DNA from: an uncultured Bacteroidales bacterium
Lineage (GTDB): Bacteria; Bacteroidota; Bacteroidia; Bacteroidales; Muribaculaceae
Direction: 5' to 3'
DNA length: 43,337 nt
NCBI GenBank assembly: GCA_902782465.1
Contig: CACZNH010000019.1
Coordinates: 1 to 43,337 of the forward strand
Below are positions 7,350-15,174 of this stretch, in pieces. Both the position numbers and the translations under genes were made by a program. Below the pieces are notes generated by a model. The model was not told the DNA's origin, ran no database searches, and was given only the letters and a program-made list of their open reading frames with translations. How positions within the stretch are numbered: the first letter of the stretch is position 1; each line of letters opens with the position of its first letter.

Positions 7350-8627
7350 ATGACCAAAAGAAACCTCATCATTGTCATCATCCTGCTTTCAGTCATCGAC
7401 CTGGTGGCGGCAGGCTGGTATATGTCACGCCGCATCGAAACGGGCGATAAGGGTGAAAGCCTCTTTGGCGGACGTGATTCCACCGAAGTGATAACCGAAG
7501 CCGATACCGTTGTCAGCACTTCTGAGCCCGATGTGTTTGACAAATTGCAGCACAACACTTACTACTATATTGCCAACTCGCCATCGGTGAGCGGTGACAA
7601 GAGTTCCAGCTATACAAGCATAAAGCATGTTAAAGTGAAGTGGCCGCTTAAGGTCAATGGCAATGATGCCTTGGAATCGTTGAACAAGGCATTGATTAGC
7701 AGGGCATTCGGCAACAGCCAATCCCAGATGAAGGATGGCCGTTATGTCTATCTGAACACGCCTTCCTTCAACAAGCCGATGGGTGATGACTATCACTCGT
7801 TGACTAAGGCACCCGTAATCGTGCCTGTCTATGGTAACGTGAGCCAGGTGCTCGTCTATCCCTATATGACCTCTAACCGCTTGCTGGTAATGGAGATAGA
7901 CAAAGTAGAGTATAACGGTCATGCGACGATAGAGGATGCCTACTTCATCCATTATGACCGCGCCAGCCATCGCGTCCTCTCACGCATCGATATCCTGAGC
8001 GCAGACATTTCCAATGAGAACAAGCTGTTGAAGCTTATCAACAAGAAGATTGACAACCTGAACAGCGGCCGTGGTGACAGCAACCGCCTGCAGCACGCCC
8101 TGAACGTGCCCGCTGAGCTGTGTTGCGGCAAGAACGGCATCATTTTCCAGTTCAGGCAAGGTTCTATATCCTCAGGACCTGTCGAGGTGCAAGTGAATTA
8201 TGACGACATGAAGCCGTTCCTGACAAACAGTTTCGCTCAACTGTTGGAGAATAATGATGACTATCAGGTGTTTAAGGATGATATCAAGCCTGAGCCCGTC
8301 AATCCTTCACGGCAGCAGTCTGCAGCAGCCTCATTAAGCGCCCCTGTGCCTGAGAAGAAACAAAGTGCCACCGGCAGCTCCTATGGAAAGGGCTACCAAA
8401 AGAAGAGCGGTAAATACAACGGCAACTACTACAAGAAAAGCCGCTATCACCGTAACGGCTATTACAAGAAAAGCCGTAACAACGGTTACAGCAACGGCAG
8501 CAATGGTGGCCAACAGCAATCAGTTAAGCAAGGATATAAAACTCGGAAACATTATAGCGGGGCAAAACGCAAAGCTGGACGTTACGGTCACTCTGGGAAG
8601 CGGCGTTGGAGCCATCGCCGACGCTGA
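7350..8627 (+). CDS. membrane-anchored DUF3298-like protein with basic repetitive tail
   Basis: A 425-residue protein with an N-terminal transmembrane anchor (residues 5-25). The central part ends with a segment like DUF3298, the RsiV-type extracytoplasmic domain: GIIFQFRQGSISSGPVEVQVNYDDMKPFL near residues 266-294. After about residue 315 comes a low-complexity tail rich in Lys, Tyr, Gly, Asn and Arg, with repeats such as YYKKSR. The last 34 codons overlap, antisense, the end of the metallo-beta-lactamase gene. Function unknown; the anchor and domain suggest a cell-envelope role. Confidence 0.75.
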   Translation: MTKRNLIIVIILLSVIDLVAAGWYMSRRIETGDKGESLFGGRDSTEVITEADTVVSTSEPDVFDKLQHNTYYYIANSPSVSGDKSSSYTSIKHVKVKWPLKVNGNDALESLNKALISRAFGNSQSQMKDGRYVYLNTPSFNKPMGDDYHSLTKAPVIVPVYGNVSQVLVYPYMTSNRLLVMEIDKVEYNGHATIEDAYFIHYDRASHRVLSRIDILSADISNENKLLKLINKKIDNLNSGRGDSNRLQHALNVPAELCCGKNGIIFQFRQGSISSGPVEVQVNYDDMKPFLTNSFAQLLENNDDYQVFKDDIKPEPVNPSRQQSAAASLSAPVPEKKQSATGSSYGKGYQKKSGKYNGNYYKKSRYHRNGYYKKSRNNGYSNGSNGGQQQSVKQGYKTRKHYSGAKRKAGRYGHSGKRRWSHRRR

Positions 8628-9549
8628 GCCCGCGAGCCTCCAGAGCCTGACGCATGGTGTCTAGGGCAATCGCCTCGGTGTTGTTGTCCTTGCTCAGGTG
8701 GCACATGAACACGTATTGCATGTCGTCGTGATAGTTATCGGCGACAAACTGTGCAGCCACTTTATTGTCCAGGTGCCCCTGCTCGCCTCTCACGCGGTCC
8801 TTGAGCATTTGGGGGTAATGCCCCTCGGTGAGCATCTTTAAATCATAATTGCACTCAATCATCAGATGATTGGCGCGGCTCATGTAGTGGGCGGCGCGCT
8901 CGGTGATGATACCCATGTCGGTGGCGACGACAAATCGCTCGCCCTCATATTCAATGCTGAATCCCACACTTTTCACGTCATGGCTCGTCTCAAAGGCCGT
9001 AATCTCCATATCCAGCACGCGGAAGGGTATTTCCTTGAAAATGGGTACATGGTGGTCGCGGATGCGGCCGGAGATGCGGCATCGCTGTAACATCTGGGCC
9101 ATGACGCCCATCGTGCAGAAGACGCTGCAATGGCAGCGACTCACGGCAGCATACAGGCAGCGCATGTGGTCCTGGTGGGCATGGGTGAGCAGCACACCCT
9201 TGATCATGTCGGGTGTGATGCCGTTGTGTTCCAGGGCGGTAAACGCCTGATCAAGCGTGGGGACGTCCTGTCGCTCAGGGTTCTTTTTCTTGCGGTGGTA
9301 TTTCACAGGCTCCCTGATGCCGGCATCGATGAGAATGCCGCCACGCGGAGTGCCCAGATAGGCGCAGTTGCCACTGCTGCCGCTGCCGAAACTGATGAAG
9401 CACAATCCCTTGCCGATATCGGTGCGTTTCACAGTAGCAGTCTCCTGTTGCTGTATGGCGGCATCAGGCGTGTCGTTGCCGTCCACGTCGAAGGCAATTT
9501 TCAGCGGTTTCCCGTCATTGGTGTATCCCTTGTATTTGTGACCTGCCAT
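8524..9549 (-). CDS. metallo-beta-lactamase-fold hydrolase, YycJ/WalJ-like
   Basis: A 341-residue MBL-fold protein. The zinc-binding THAHQDH is at residues 122-128, with later ligands in ETSHDVKSVG, VATDMG and MCHLSKDN. The SFGSGSSGNCAYL opening after residue 52 is typical of the YycJ/WalJ branch. It has an extra N-terminal segment of about 48 mostly polar residues compared with that family. It follows the methyltransferase gene by 15 bp on the same strand. The C-terminal LPRYNVSEFYIL end looks genuine, so the 104-bp overlap with the convergent gene is probably real. Confidence 0.88.
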   Translation of the reverse strand: MAGHKYKGYTNDGKPLKIAFDVDGNDTPDAAIQQQETATVKRTDIGKGLCFISFGSGSSGNCAYLGTPRGGILIDAGIREPVKYHRKKKNPERQDVPTLDQAFTALEHNGITPDMIKGVLLTHAHQDHMRCLYAAVSRCHCSVFCTMGVMAQMLQRCRISGRIRDHHVPIFKEIPFRVLDMEITAFETSHDVKSVGFSIEYEGERFVVATDMGIITERAAHYMSRANHLMIECNYDLKMLTEGHYPQMLKDRVRGEQGHLDNKVAAQFVADNYHDDMQYVFMCHLSKDNNTEAIALDTMRQALEARGLSVGDGSNAASQSDRNVQLCVLPRYNVSEFYILA

Positions 9550-9564
9550 AATACCTTGCTAGAA

Positions 9565-10284
9565 TTAATTGAACAACAGGAAGATAGTGGGAATCTTGTG
9601 GTAATCATATTGTGCCTGACGCCACTGCCCGATGGTGCGGGTCACGATGCTCTGGTTCTCACCGGTGATGTCACTGGCCACGCACAGGCGCATAGACGTC
9701 GGCAGATGGCTTGCCAGGTCGGCGATCAGCTGGTTGTTGCGGTAGGGCGCCTCGATGAAAATCTGGGTCTGGTGCTCGCGCTCGATGCGACGCGTCATTT
9801 CCTTGAGCCGTGCCTGTCGAGCATGGCTGTCAACCGGCAAATAACCCTCAAAGGCAAAACTCTGCCCGTTGAACCCCGAAGCCATCAGACTCATCAGGAT
9901 GCTCGACGGACCCACCAGCGGGAACACCTTGTAGCCGCGTCGTTGCGCAATGGCCACCAGGTCGGCTCCCGGGTCGGCGACAGCAGGACAGCCGGCATCG
10001 CTGATGACGCCCACTGCCTCGCCCTGACCGATGGGCGCCAGCAGCGCCTCCAGGGCTGCCGTGTCCTTGAGGTCGGTGTGCTCGTTGAGCTCGTTCATCG
10101 TCAGGCTGTCGATGTCGATGTCACGGTCGCATTTCTTGAGGAAACGTCTTGCCGAGCGCAGGCTCTCGACGACAAAATGCCTGATGCCGCGCACAATCTC
10201 GATATTGTGTGCGGGCAACACCCTGTCCAGAGCCACATCGCTCAACTGGGTGGGTATCAGGTATAAGCCAGCCTCCAGTGCCAT
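9565..10284 (-). CDS. SAM-dependent methyltransferase, tetrapyrrole methylase (RsmI-like) family
   Basis: A 239-residue member of the tetrapyrrole (corrin/porphyrin) methylase superfamily, of the short Bacteroidetes type related to the 16S rRNA ribose methyltransferase RsmI. Motifs: MALEAGLYLIPTQLSD at the start, IRHFVVESLRSARRFLK, GVISDAGCPAVADPG and FPLVGPSSILMSLMASGFNG. The reading frame is open 33 bases further upstream, but the ATG at 10284 matches the family start and the promoter -7 element lies just beyond it. It is first in a two-gene transcript with the MBL protein. Confidence 0.88.
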   Translation of the reverse strand: MALEAGLYLIPTQLSDVALDRVLPAHNIEIVRGIRHFVVESLRSARRFLKKCDRDIDIDSLTMNELNEHTDLKDTAALEALLAPIGQGEAVGVISDAGCPAVADPGADLVAIAQRRGYKVFPLVGPSSILMSLMASGFNGQSFAFEGYLPVDSHARQARLKEMTRRIEREHQTQIFIEAPYRNNQLIADLASHLPTSMRLCVASDITGENQSIVTRTIGQWRQAQYDYHKIPTIFLLFN

Positions 10285-10544
10285 TAGAATATGCTGTCTG
10301 TTGCAGACAACTTGCAAAGGTACATAAAAGTTTTAACTTCTATCTTTGAAGTTTTAAGTAAAATTACTCTTATCGGTAACTTTTTTATTCCAAGCAACAA
10401 AAAAGAATCAGCACTACTCTCACGAGCCATGCTGACAATCATGTTTAACCCTAAAAAACCTCCAAAAATTATGAGTTGCCTATAAGACTACAATTACTGT
10501 GCCAAGTTTAATGGCGAATTCGCTTTGAAATCTAAAAAAAACTA
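10285..10544. other. intergenic region without a supported gene
   Basis: A/T-rich spacer. It holds the methyltransferase promoter, an isolated rightward TATCTTTG at 10341-10348 with no convincing gene after it, and an 18-codon ATG frame at 10429-10485 that is too short to support. Nothing else recognisable. Confidence 0.5.
10315..10322 (-). promoter_or_regulatory. -7 element of the methyltransferase gene
   Basis: Leftward TACCTTTG followed by CA fits TAnnTTTG and lies about 30 bases before the chosen ATG. It argues against the longer reading frame. Confidence 0.65.
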
Positions 10545-10576
10545 AATCCACCACAATGCAATTGTTGTGGTGGATT
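10545..10576 (-). terminator. terminator of the upxY-gmd-fcl operon
   Basis: A perfect 12-bp stem (AATCCACCACAA at 10545-10556, TTGTGGTGGATT at 10565-10576) with an 8-base loop. Leftward it is followed by TTAGTTTTTTTT. It lies 24 bp after the fcl stop. Confidence 0.85.
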
Positions 10577-10599
10577 GGTTTGATGTGGTTTAATGTGGT

Positions 10600-11670
10600 C
10601 TAATTATTTAGATACCAGTGGTATAGGGTGGGGACTCCGTCCTCGAGTTCCATGGTGTGGTGCCAGCCCAGGGTGTGCAGTTTGCTCACGTCGGTGAGTT
10701 TGCGCAGGGTGCCGTCGGGCTTGGTGGCGTCCCACTCGATGGTGCCGCGGTAACCCACGGCGGCTTTGACCATCTCGGCGAGCTGGCGGATGGTGACCTC
10801 CTTGCCGCTGCCGATGTTGATGTGGCAGTTGCGCACTTCGTCACCGTCACCGCGCACGTCCTTAAAGTCAATGTGCTCCAGACAATAGACACTGGCGTCG
10901 GCCATGTCCTCGCTCCACAGGAACTCGCGGATGGGTGCTCCGGAGCCCCACAGGCGCAGTCTGTCAGGCAGGATGCCGTATTTCTCGAGTGTGGCGATGA
11001 TCTGCTCCTCGACGGCGTTGCCGTTGACGTGTTCGACGGGTCGGCGCATCAGGTCGGTGCGGATGCCGTCCATATTGCCCTCGTTGAGCATTTTTGCCAG
11101 GTGCATTTTCCTGATCATGGCGGGCATGACGTGGCTGGTCTCAAGGTCGAAGTTGTCGCGCGGGCCGTACAGGTTGGTGGGCATCACGGCGATGAAGTTG
11201 GTGCCGTACTGCAGGTTAAAGCTCTCGCACATCTTCAGGCCGGCGATTTTGGCGATGGCGTAGGGCTCGTTGGTGTATTCCAGGGGTGAAGTGAGCAGTG
11301 CGTTCTCGCCGATGGGCTGGGGTGCCTCGCGGGGATAGATGCAGGTGCTGCCCAGAAAGAGGAGTTTCTTCACGCCGTGACGCCAGCTCTCGCCGATGAC
11401 GTTCTGCTGGATGGCGAGGTTCTGGAAGATGAAGTCGGCGCGGTATTTCAGGTTGGCCATGATGCCGCCTACGTGGGCTGCCGCGAGCACGACATATTCG
11501 GGCCTTTCCTCGTCAAAGAAGCGCTTTACCGCCGCGGCATCCATCAGGTCGAGTTCCTGGTGTGTGCGTCCGATGAGGTTGGTGTAGCCCTTGCGCTGCA
11601 GGCTGTTCCAGATGGCGCTGCCCACGAGTCCGCGGTGGCCGGCGACGTATATTTTGGAGTCTTTGTTCAT
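10600..11670 (-). CDS. fcl: GDP-L-fucose synthase
   Basis: A 356-residue short-chain dehydrogenase that epimerises and reduces GDP-4-keto-6-deoxymannose to GDP-L-fucose with NADPH. The cofactor loop is GHRGLVG at residues 11-17, and the catalytic pair is Tyr137/Lys141 in YAIAK. LGSTCIYPREAPQPI and PTNLYGPRDNF are family signatures. It is the last gene of the operon after gmd, from which it is separated by an 82-bp gap containing a 14-bp inverted repeat. Confidence 0.95.
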   Translation of the reverse strand: MNKDSKIYVAGHRGLVGSAIWNSLQRKGYTNLIGRTHQELDLMDAAAVKRFFDEERPEYVVLAAAHVGGIMANLKYRADFIFQNLAIQQNVIGESWRHGVKKLLFLGSTCIYPREAPQPIGENALLTSPLEYTNEPYAIAKIAGLKMCESFNLQYGTNFIAVMPTNLYGPRDNFDLETSHVMPAMIRKMHLAKMLNEGNMDGIRTDLMRRPVEHVNGNAVEEQIIATLEKYGILPDRLRLWGSGAPIREFLWSEDMADASVYCLEHIDFKDVRGDGDEVRNCHINIGSGKEVTIRQLAEMVKAAVGYRGTIEWDATKPDGTLRKLTDVSKLHTLGWHHTMELEDGVPTLYHWYLNN

Positions 11671-11682
11671 GACTTTTATCTT

Positions 11683-11751
11683 AAACTACGAATTACGCGA
11701 ATTTAACTAATTATCTTATGACTAATTAATTATTTATGTAATTCGTGGTTT
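11683..11751. repeat. inverted repeat between gmd and fcl
   Basis: AAACTACGAATTAC at 11683-11696 and GTAATTCGTGGTTT at 11738-11751 match as an inverted repeat at 13 of 14 bases, around a 41-base A/T-rich spacer. In the operon mRNA this would form a long stem between the two coding regions, possibly for processing or stability. The CACGAATTAC unit resembles a dispersed Bacteroidetes intergenic motif that I recall but cannot verify here. Confidence 0.6.
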
Positions 11752-11752
11752 T

Positions 11753-12835
11753 TTATTTCAGATGGTAGATTTTTTTGATGTGCTGCAGGTCGTATTCCAT
11801 CATGATGCGCACCAGGTCCTGGAAAGAGGTCTTGTGCGGGTTCCAGCCGAGTTTCTCCTTTGCCTTGGTGGGATTGCCGAGCAGCTGGTCCACCTCGGCG
11901 GGGCGGAAATATTTGGGGTCAACCTCGACCAGCACCTTGCCGGTAGCACGGTCAATACCTTTTTCGTTGATGCCCTCGCCTTGCCACTCCAGCTCGATAC
12001 CGGCATAGTGGAAAGCCAGGGTGCAGAACTCGCGCACCGAGTGATACTCACCAGTAGCGATGACAAAATCGTCGGGTTCGTCCTGTTGCAGGATGAGCCA
12101 CATGCACTCCACATAATCGCGGGCATATCCCCAGTCACGCAGGGCGTTGAGGTTGCCCAGGTAGAGCTTGTCCTGCAGGCCGTGGACGATGCGTGCTGCA
12201 GCGACGGTGATTTTGCGAGTCACGAAGGTCTCGCCTCGGCGCTCACTCTCGTGGTTGAACAGGATGCCGTTGGCGCAGAACATGCCGTAGCTCTCGCGGT
12301 AGTTCTTCATGATCCAGAACGAGTATAGCTTGGCGCAACCGTAGGGGCTACGGGGATAGAAGGGTGTAGTCTCGCTCTGGGGGACTTCCTGCACCTTGCC
12401 GTAGAGCTCGCTGGTGCTGGCCTGGTAGATGCGGGTTACCTTCTCGCGTCCGGCAATGCGCACCGCCTCGATGAGGCGCAGTGTGCCCACGGCATCAGTC
12501 TCGGCGGTGTACTCAGGCACGTCGAACGATACCTTCACGTGGCTCTGGGCCGCCAGGTTGTAGATTTCGTCGGGCTTGGTCTTCTCGATGATGCGGATGA
12601 GCGAACTGCTGTCGGTCATGTCACCATAGTGCAGGTTGATGAGTCGGCGCTGCTTCATGTCGCGCACCCACTCGTCGAGGTACAGGTGTTCGATGCGGCC
12701 CGTGTTGAAACTGCTGCTGCGGCGCAGGATGCCGTGCACCTCATAGCCCTTATCCAGCAGGAATTCTGCCAGATAGGAGCCGTCTTGGCCCGTGATGCCC
12801 GTGATGAGGGCGACTTTCTGGTTGTTATCGTTCAT
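11753..12835 (-). CDS. gmd: GDP-mannose 4,6-dehydratase
   Basis: A 360-residue extended SDR enzyme, the first committed step from GDP-mannose to GDP-fucose. [19 protein letters not shown] at residues 9-27 is the NAD(P) loop. [19 protein letters not shown] and the YGCAK active-site motif are clear, as is [15 protein letters not shown]. It lies between upxY and fcl. The leader immediately before its ATG is a heptamer array. Confidence 0.96.
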   Translation of the reverse strand: MNDNNQKVALITGITGQDGSYLAEFLLDKGYEVHGILRRSSSFNTGRIEHLYLDEWVRDMKQRRLINLHYGDMTDSSSLIRIIEKTKPDEIYNLAAQSHVKVSFDVPEYTAETDAVGTLRLIEAVRIAGREKVTRIYQASTSELYGKVQEVPQSETTPFYPRSPYGCAKLYSFWIMKNYRESYGMFCANGILFNHESERRGETFVTRKITVAAARIVHGLQDKLYLGNLNALRDWGYARDYVECMWLILQQDEPDDFVIATGEYHSVREFCTLAFHYAGIELEWQGEGINEKGIDRATGKVLVEVDPKYFRPAEVDQLLGNPTKAKEKLGWNPHKTSFQDLVRIMMEYDLQHIKKIYHLK

Positions 12836-12837
12836 TG

Positions 12838-12872
12838 TCCTAAGTTTTAAGTTGTTAGTTTTAAGTTTTAAG
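12838..12872. repeat. heptamer array, TTTTAAG unit
   Basis: Five units of 7 bases (TCCTAAG, TTTTAAG, TTGTTAG, TTTTAAG, TTTTAAG) lie directly upstream of the gmd start codon. The array at 12900 runs in the opposite sense. Confidence 0.8.
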
Positions 12873-12899
12873 TAATAATACTATAGCCTCATGGCTCAT

Positions 12900-12920
12900 A
12901 CCTAAAGCCTAACTCCTAAC
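12900..12920. repeat. heptamer array after the upxY stop
   Basis: Three 7-base units (ACCTAAA, GCCTAAC, TCCTAAC) adjoin the upxY stop codon. Read leftward they are GTTAGGA-like, the same family as the arrays at 23574 and 34512. They are inverted relative to the array at 12838. Confidence 0.65.
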
Positions 12921-13463
12921 TTATAATGCGTTGTCTAATCGTTTCTCGTCGGGTTCGGTGATTTTTTCAATCATCGAGGGGTGGACATAGGTGGTAGCGA
13001 CAGCCACAACGCCCTGTACATTGATGAGCACGCGGCGATCGCCCTTGACGCGCACAAAGACGCCCTCGGCGCCCGCAAAATCACCGCCGATGATGCGAAC
13101 GCGTTCCCCCTTGGCAAAATCGCCCGGCTCAGGATTGAGGTAGATGAGTTTCTCGTCATAGGTTCCGGCGACCTTGATAAAGCTCTCCATCTCGTGTGAG
13201 GGGACGATGATGGGTTTGCGGGTCTCGCGGTTCATGATGTAGCGGATGGGCAGGTCGGTAGTCCTCTTGTATTCTGTCATCTCACTAGGCGTGAGGTAGA
13301 TAAAGATGAGGTTGTGGACGCTGGGCACCAGTCGCTTGACCATCTGGCCGTGCCGTTCCTCGCGTCGGTACTGCATGGGCACAAAGCAGGTGATGCCACG
13401 GGCATCGAGGTCTTCCTTGACCTTGAGCTCGCGGTTGTAGGTCACGCGGATGGCGTACCACAC
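12921..13463 (-). CDS. UpxY-family transcription antiterminator (NusG-like)
   Basis: About 180 residues with an NGN domain (WYAIRVTYNRELKVKEDL at the start, CFVPMQYRREERHG, LIFIYLTPSEMTEY) and a KOW-type tail (PEPGDFAKGERVRIIGGDFAGAEGVFVRVKG). UpxY proteins load on RNA polymerase in the leader of capsule or exopolysaccharide operons and let it read through. The frame extends 32 codons further upstream, but that stretch contains the TACCTTTG promoter element, so I place the start at the GTG at 13463, which gives the usual family N terminus. Here it is followed only by gmd and fcl, not by a full capsule locus. Confidence 0.88.
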   Translation of the reverse strand: MWYAIRVTYNRELKVKEDLDARGITCFVPMQYRREERHGQMVKRLVPSVHNLIFIYLTPSEMTEYKRTTDLPIRYIMNRETRKPIIVPSHEMESFIKVAGTYDEKLIYLNPEPGDFAKGERVRIIGGDFAGAEGVFVRVKGDRRVLINVQGVVAVATTYVHPSMIEKITEPDEKRLDNAL

Positions 13464-13510
13464 CTTTTCTTCACGTCCCTTTTTTATGATTGTCCTTACT
13501 TCCACAAGTG

Positions 13511-13518
13511 CAAAGGTA
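13511..13518 (-). promoter_or_regulatory. -7 element of the upxY-gmd-fcl operon
   Basis: Leftward TACCTTTG followed by CA. It lies inside the open frame upstream of upxY, about 50 bases before the proposed GTG start. Confidence 0.65.
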
Positions 13519-13588
13519 GTCTTTTTTTTGAAATCAAGTACCATTCTGCCGATTTGCACGTTAATAATAAAACGAATGACCGATTCTT

Positions 13589-14140
13589 ATGGCAAAGGAA
13601 ATCAAGAAATGGATAACTCTCGAGAGCCGCTACGTCATCCAGCGGCCGTGGCTCACCGCGCGTGTCGATAAGGTGCAACTGCCTGACGGGCGCATCAACC
13701 CCGAGCACTATGTGCTGGAATATCCCGAGTGGGTCAACATCATCGCCATTACTCGTGAGGGCGAGTTCGTGATGGTGCGGCAGTACCGCCATGCGATGGA
13801 TATCGTGCTGGACGAGTTGTGTGCCGGTGTGGTTGAGGAAGGCGAGACGCCCATTGATGCTGCACGGCGTGAACTGCTCGAGGAAACGGGCTACGGCGGC
13901 GGCGAGTGGCGCGAAATCATGACCGTGGGGCAGAACCCCAGCATCTGCGACAACATCACCCACTGTTTCCTGGCCGAGGGAGTGGAGCGCATTGACGAAC
14001 AACACCTCGATGCCAGCGAGGACATCGAAGTGTTGCTGATGTCAAGAGACGAAATCGAGGTGATGCTGCGCGAGAACCGCCAGCTGCAGGCCCTCATGGC
14101 CGCCCCCTTGTGGCGCTACCTTGCCGAGAATCCCAGATAA
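13589..14140 (+). CDS. NUDIX hydrolase, ADP-ribose pyrophosphatase-like
   Basis: A 183-residue protein with a complete Nudix box at residues 80-102 (GVVEEGETPIDAARRELLEE, then TGY), which binds metal and cleaves nucleoside diphosphates linked to another group. Length and the N-terminal beta-strand part resemble ADP-ribose or sugar-nucleotide pyrophosphatases (NudF/NUDT5 type), but the substrate is not determined. It is divergent from upxY. No strong promoter element of its own is seen. Confidence 0.9.
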   Translation: MAKEIKKWITLESRYVIQRPWLTARVDKVQLPDGRINPEHYVLEYPEWVNIIAITREGEFVMVRQYRHAMDIVLDELCAGVVEEGETPIDAARRELLEETGYGGGEWREIMTVGQNPSICDNITHCFLAEGVERIDEQHLDASEDIEVLLMSRDEIEVMLRENRQLQALMAAPLWRYLAENPR

Positions 14141-14176
14141 TTCAAGATTCCAAAGAGACTGCTTTGGAATCTTGAA
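14141..14176. terminator. strong hairpin after the NUDIX gene
   Basis: A perfect 15-bp inverted repeat (14141-14155 against 14162-14176) with a 6-base loop starts right after the stop codon, between convergent genes. No T-run follows on either side, so termination is inferred from position and stem strength. Confidence 0.65.
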
Positions 14177-14218
14177 GATTAGAGATTAGAGATTAGTGAT
14201 TAGTGATTAGAGATTAGT
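14177..14218. repeat. heptamer array, GATTAGA unit
   Basis: Six exact 7-base units (GATTAGA or GATTAGT) follow the hairpin after the NUDIX gene. They lie in a convergent gap together with further irregular ATACAC-type repetition to about 14275. Confidence 0.85.
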
Positions 14219-14277
14219 GATGGTTGCTATACACTATACACGCGGACGATAGCCCGCAAATACACCATACACCTATA

Positions 14278-15123
14278 TTACCTTATCACTTTGGTGAACA
14301 CGGGAGCTTTCCCTTTCTCGACAAGCACATAGACCTTTATCTCGCTTGCGGGCGGCATGTCGGGCTTGTCCTCACGGGGCATGTCCTTGGCGGTGAATAA
14401 GTATTCGGTGCCATCATCTTGAAGAGTGCGTGATGCAACTGATACAGCCTTGGCGTTTAGCATCGGGTAGCCGTCAACAGCGGCATTGAAGATAGCCTCC
14501 TCATCGGCATTGACGGGATGCTGCTCGGGAAATTCTGCGGGCATGAAAAACCCACCCTTGATGAAACCTAAGGACTTCAAGAATACGTCAACCTCTTTGG
14601 GCACAGCATCCATTCTTGCAGCACGAACACCGTAACCGGGAAGAATAATCGCAACATTGGGCTGTTTCTCGGCCAAATCCTTAAAACTCGATTCCAGTCC
14701 ACCGCTGCCAAAGGTGCAGAAGGGAACGATCACCTTGCCGCTCAGGTCCACCTTGTCCAGGAAGGCGGCCATAGGAGGCGCATAAGTGCCGAACCAAATG
14801 GGATAGCCAATGAAAATCGTATCATACTTGGCAATGTCCTTGGTCAAGGGCTTAATCTCGGGAAGGATGCCCTGCTCGCGCTCTTTCATGCAGCGCTCAA
14901 TCGTAGCTTGGAACGCGGTGTCATAGGGCTCTACAAGAGTGATCTCCTCCATGTCGGCATTGAGGCACGTGGCAATTTCCTGAGCTACCGTCTTGGTGTT
15001 CGACGTCAGCGAATAATAGAGTACGAGCACATTGGAAGCCTCTTTCGCCTCTTTCTTGGGGCTGCAGGAGATGCCAAGCATCATGGCGAGAGCAAAACAA
15101 AATATCATCTTAAAAATTTTCAT
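14278..15123 (-). CDS. lipoprotein flavodoxin-domain protein
   Basis: A 281-residue protein with a lipoprotein signal (lipobox GISC, Cys20) followed by a flavodoxin fold: LVLYYSLTSNTKTVAQEI is the phosphate-binding loop, FIGYPIWFGTYAPPM and FCTFGSGGLESSF are FMN-contact loops. About 90 C-terminal residues form an extra unassigned domain. Flavodoxins are usually cytoplasmic, so a lipid-anchored one suggests electron transfer at the membrane or in the periplasm. A lipoprotein relative lies at 40183. It is the last of a leftward gene run starting at 17900. Confidence 0.85.
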   Translation of the reverse strand: MKIFKMIFCFALAMMLGISCSPKKEAKEASNVLVLYYSLTSNTKTVAQEIATCLNADMEEITLVEPYDTAFQATIERCMKEREQGILPEIKPLTKDIAKYDTIFIGYPIWFGTYAPPMAAFLDKVDLSGKVIVPFCTFGSGGLESSFKDLAEKQPNVAIILPGYGVRAARMDAVPKEVDVFLKSLGFIKGGFFMPAEFPEQHPVNADEEAIFNAAVDGYPMLNAKAVSVASRTLQDDGTEYLFTAKDMPREDKPDMPPASEIKVYVLVEKGKAPVFTKVIR

Positions 15124-15174
15124 ACTGTCAAGATTTAAAAAGGTTATTATTCATTCTACCAAATGTAGTGATTA

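Noticed and set aside
9130-10266. Long rightward frame of 378 codons opposite the methyltransferase and MBL genes
   Set aside because: It is antisense to two genes with clear family motifs; composition is typical of a shadow frame in G+C-rich coding DNA.
10341-10485. Rightward TATCTTTG with an 18-codon frame downstream
   Set aside because: No -33 element at the right distance and the frame is too short and featureless to support as a gene.
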